Source: Siphonodentalium dalli
Taxonomy: Eukaryota; Mollusca; Scaphopoda; Gadilida; Siphonodentaliidae
Assembly (NCBI GenBank): GCA_032622095.1
Contig: CP136066.1
Span: 147,653,559-147,717,558 of the forward strand
Direction of reading: 5' to 3'
DNA length: 64,000 nucleotides
Shown here: positions 63,548 through 64,000 of the stretch, piece after piece
How the letters are laid out: every line of letters begins with the position of its first letter
Position numbering within the stretch: position 1 is the stretch's first letter
The notes under the pieces: generated by a model
The model's input: only the letters and a program-made list of their open reading frames with translations
Databases searched by the model: none
What the model was told of the DNA's origin: nothing
Position numbers and translations under genes: made by a program

Positions 63548-64000
63548 TTATTCATTACTGATAAATTCTTGGTCCGCATTGCTGAACTGTCGTGACTTAG
63601 TAGCAATTGGCCTACAATCCTCGGTCAAGTTATGAAATATGGATTGAGGTCTGATATTTGCACGAGATTCAGTCTGGATTTTGGTTACACAAATGGTAAG
63701 TTCTTTCTTGGATCCCCCAAATGAAAAATTAACAACCTCATGTTTTGACATGAAATCTCGACCAAGAATAATGTCTGTTACAAGATTGTCCAGAATAAGG
63801 AGTCTCACGTTCTGATATGAGTGGTTTTGAAGTAATATTTTTACCAACCAGCTACCTTTAATGGAAGTTTTATAGTCATTGGTAGCGAACGTGACAGTCT
63901 TCGATGAAGGTTCGATATTTAGTTTCATCCTGAGAACAGTTGACTTCTTGATGAATGAGCCAGAACTACCGGTGTCAACCAGTGCTTTCAGTGTGTGATT
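63548..64000 (-). pseudogene. Gypsy aspartic protease region (partial)
   Basis: Enters from the right window edge reading ALVDTGSSGSFIKKS, with the retroviral-type DTGSS active site, and continues through LLILDNLVTDIILGRDFM, the second conserved protease segment. A stop and shift near 63545-63550 separate it from the RT. The protease would process the polyprotein of the element. Confidence 0.88.

Larger units (their letters stand above)
61041..64000 (-). mobile_element. Decayed Ty3/gypsy LTR retrotransposon, 3' part (window-truncated)
   Basis: Minus-strand order protease, reverse transcriptase, RNase H, integrase is that of Ty3/gypsy. After the last coding stop (61491) a purine-rich AAGTGAGGGTGAA (complement near 61450-61462) precedes TGTGGTAAT, a plausible polypurine tract and 3' LTR start. 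The far LTR boundary could not be set, so 61041 is approximate. Gag and the 5' LTR would be beyond base 64000. Stops and frameshifts make it non-functional. Antisense to COQ8A, in intron 9. Confidence 0.85.

Noticed and set aside
61041-64000. Possible endogenous retrovirus
   Set aside because: Protease, RT, RNase H and integrase are of Ty3/gypsy retrotransposon type, the integrase is followed directly by the end of the coding region and there is no envelope-like frame.

Overview
This is a window of an animal nuclear genome, most likely a bivalve mollusc. Exons are short and widely spaced with GT/AG splice sites, about half the sequence is recognisable repeats, and repeat families resembling those common in bivalves are present (GTCCGT-headed repeats carrying a 'GGCCATAACTC' motif, L1-like LINEs, many short inverted-repeat elements). 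There is no prokaryotic gene organisation. The organism call is inference.

Two host genes are visible, both cut by the window edges. On the minus strand are the first two coding exons of glycogen phosphorylase (exon 1 at 10817-11062, exon 2 at 2233-2334; the rest lies to the left of base 1). On the plus strand are nine exons of the mitochondrial atypical kinase COQ8A/ADCK3 (31927 to 59971), covering the N-terminus, the KxGQ motif, the alanine-rich loop and the ATP-site lysine. The rest of the kinase domain lies to the right of base 64000. All nine exon junctions are phase-consistent.

Layout. 1-11062: the phosphorylase 5' region, with intron 1 filled by a LINE fragment, a 1.36 kb inverted-repeat transposon, a 1.0 kb foldback element and a CCTAGG-rich MITE. 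11063-13500: no gene found. 13500-18740: a compound repeat whose 2392-bp unit is duplicated in tandem almost without change. 18928-21150: a TAA-flanked inverted-repeat transposon between two direct repeats. 22463-27320: a 4.9 kb element with terminal arrays of an AGCGTTT motif. 27790-30706: a 2.9 kb DNA transposon with about 300-bp inverted repeats, a probable 8-bp target duplication and a broken gene with SWIM, Ulp1-type protease and PHD-finger parts. 30941-59971: COQ8A, with at least six copies of one hairpin MITE family and a full-length 7.55 kb L1/Tx1-like retrotransposon with two intact reading frames inserted antisense in intron 4. 61450-64000: a decayed Ty3/gypsy retrotransposon, antisense, in the following COQ8A intron.

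The two host genes have unrelated jobs (glycogen breakdown; ubiquinone synthesis), and their 5' ends point away from each other across about 21 kb of repeat-rich DNA. The points most worth follow-up are the SWIM/Ulp1/PHD transposon, a MITE inserted immediately before the COQ8A start codon, a decayed tandem copy of phosphorylase exon 2, the near-identical 2.4 kb duplication with its arrays of NRF-1-like palindromes, and the intact L1 element. All family calls come from reading motifs by eye; no database search was run.
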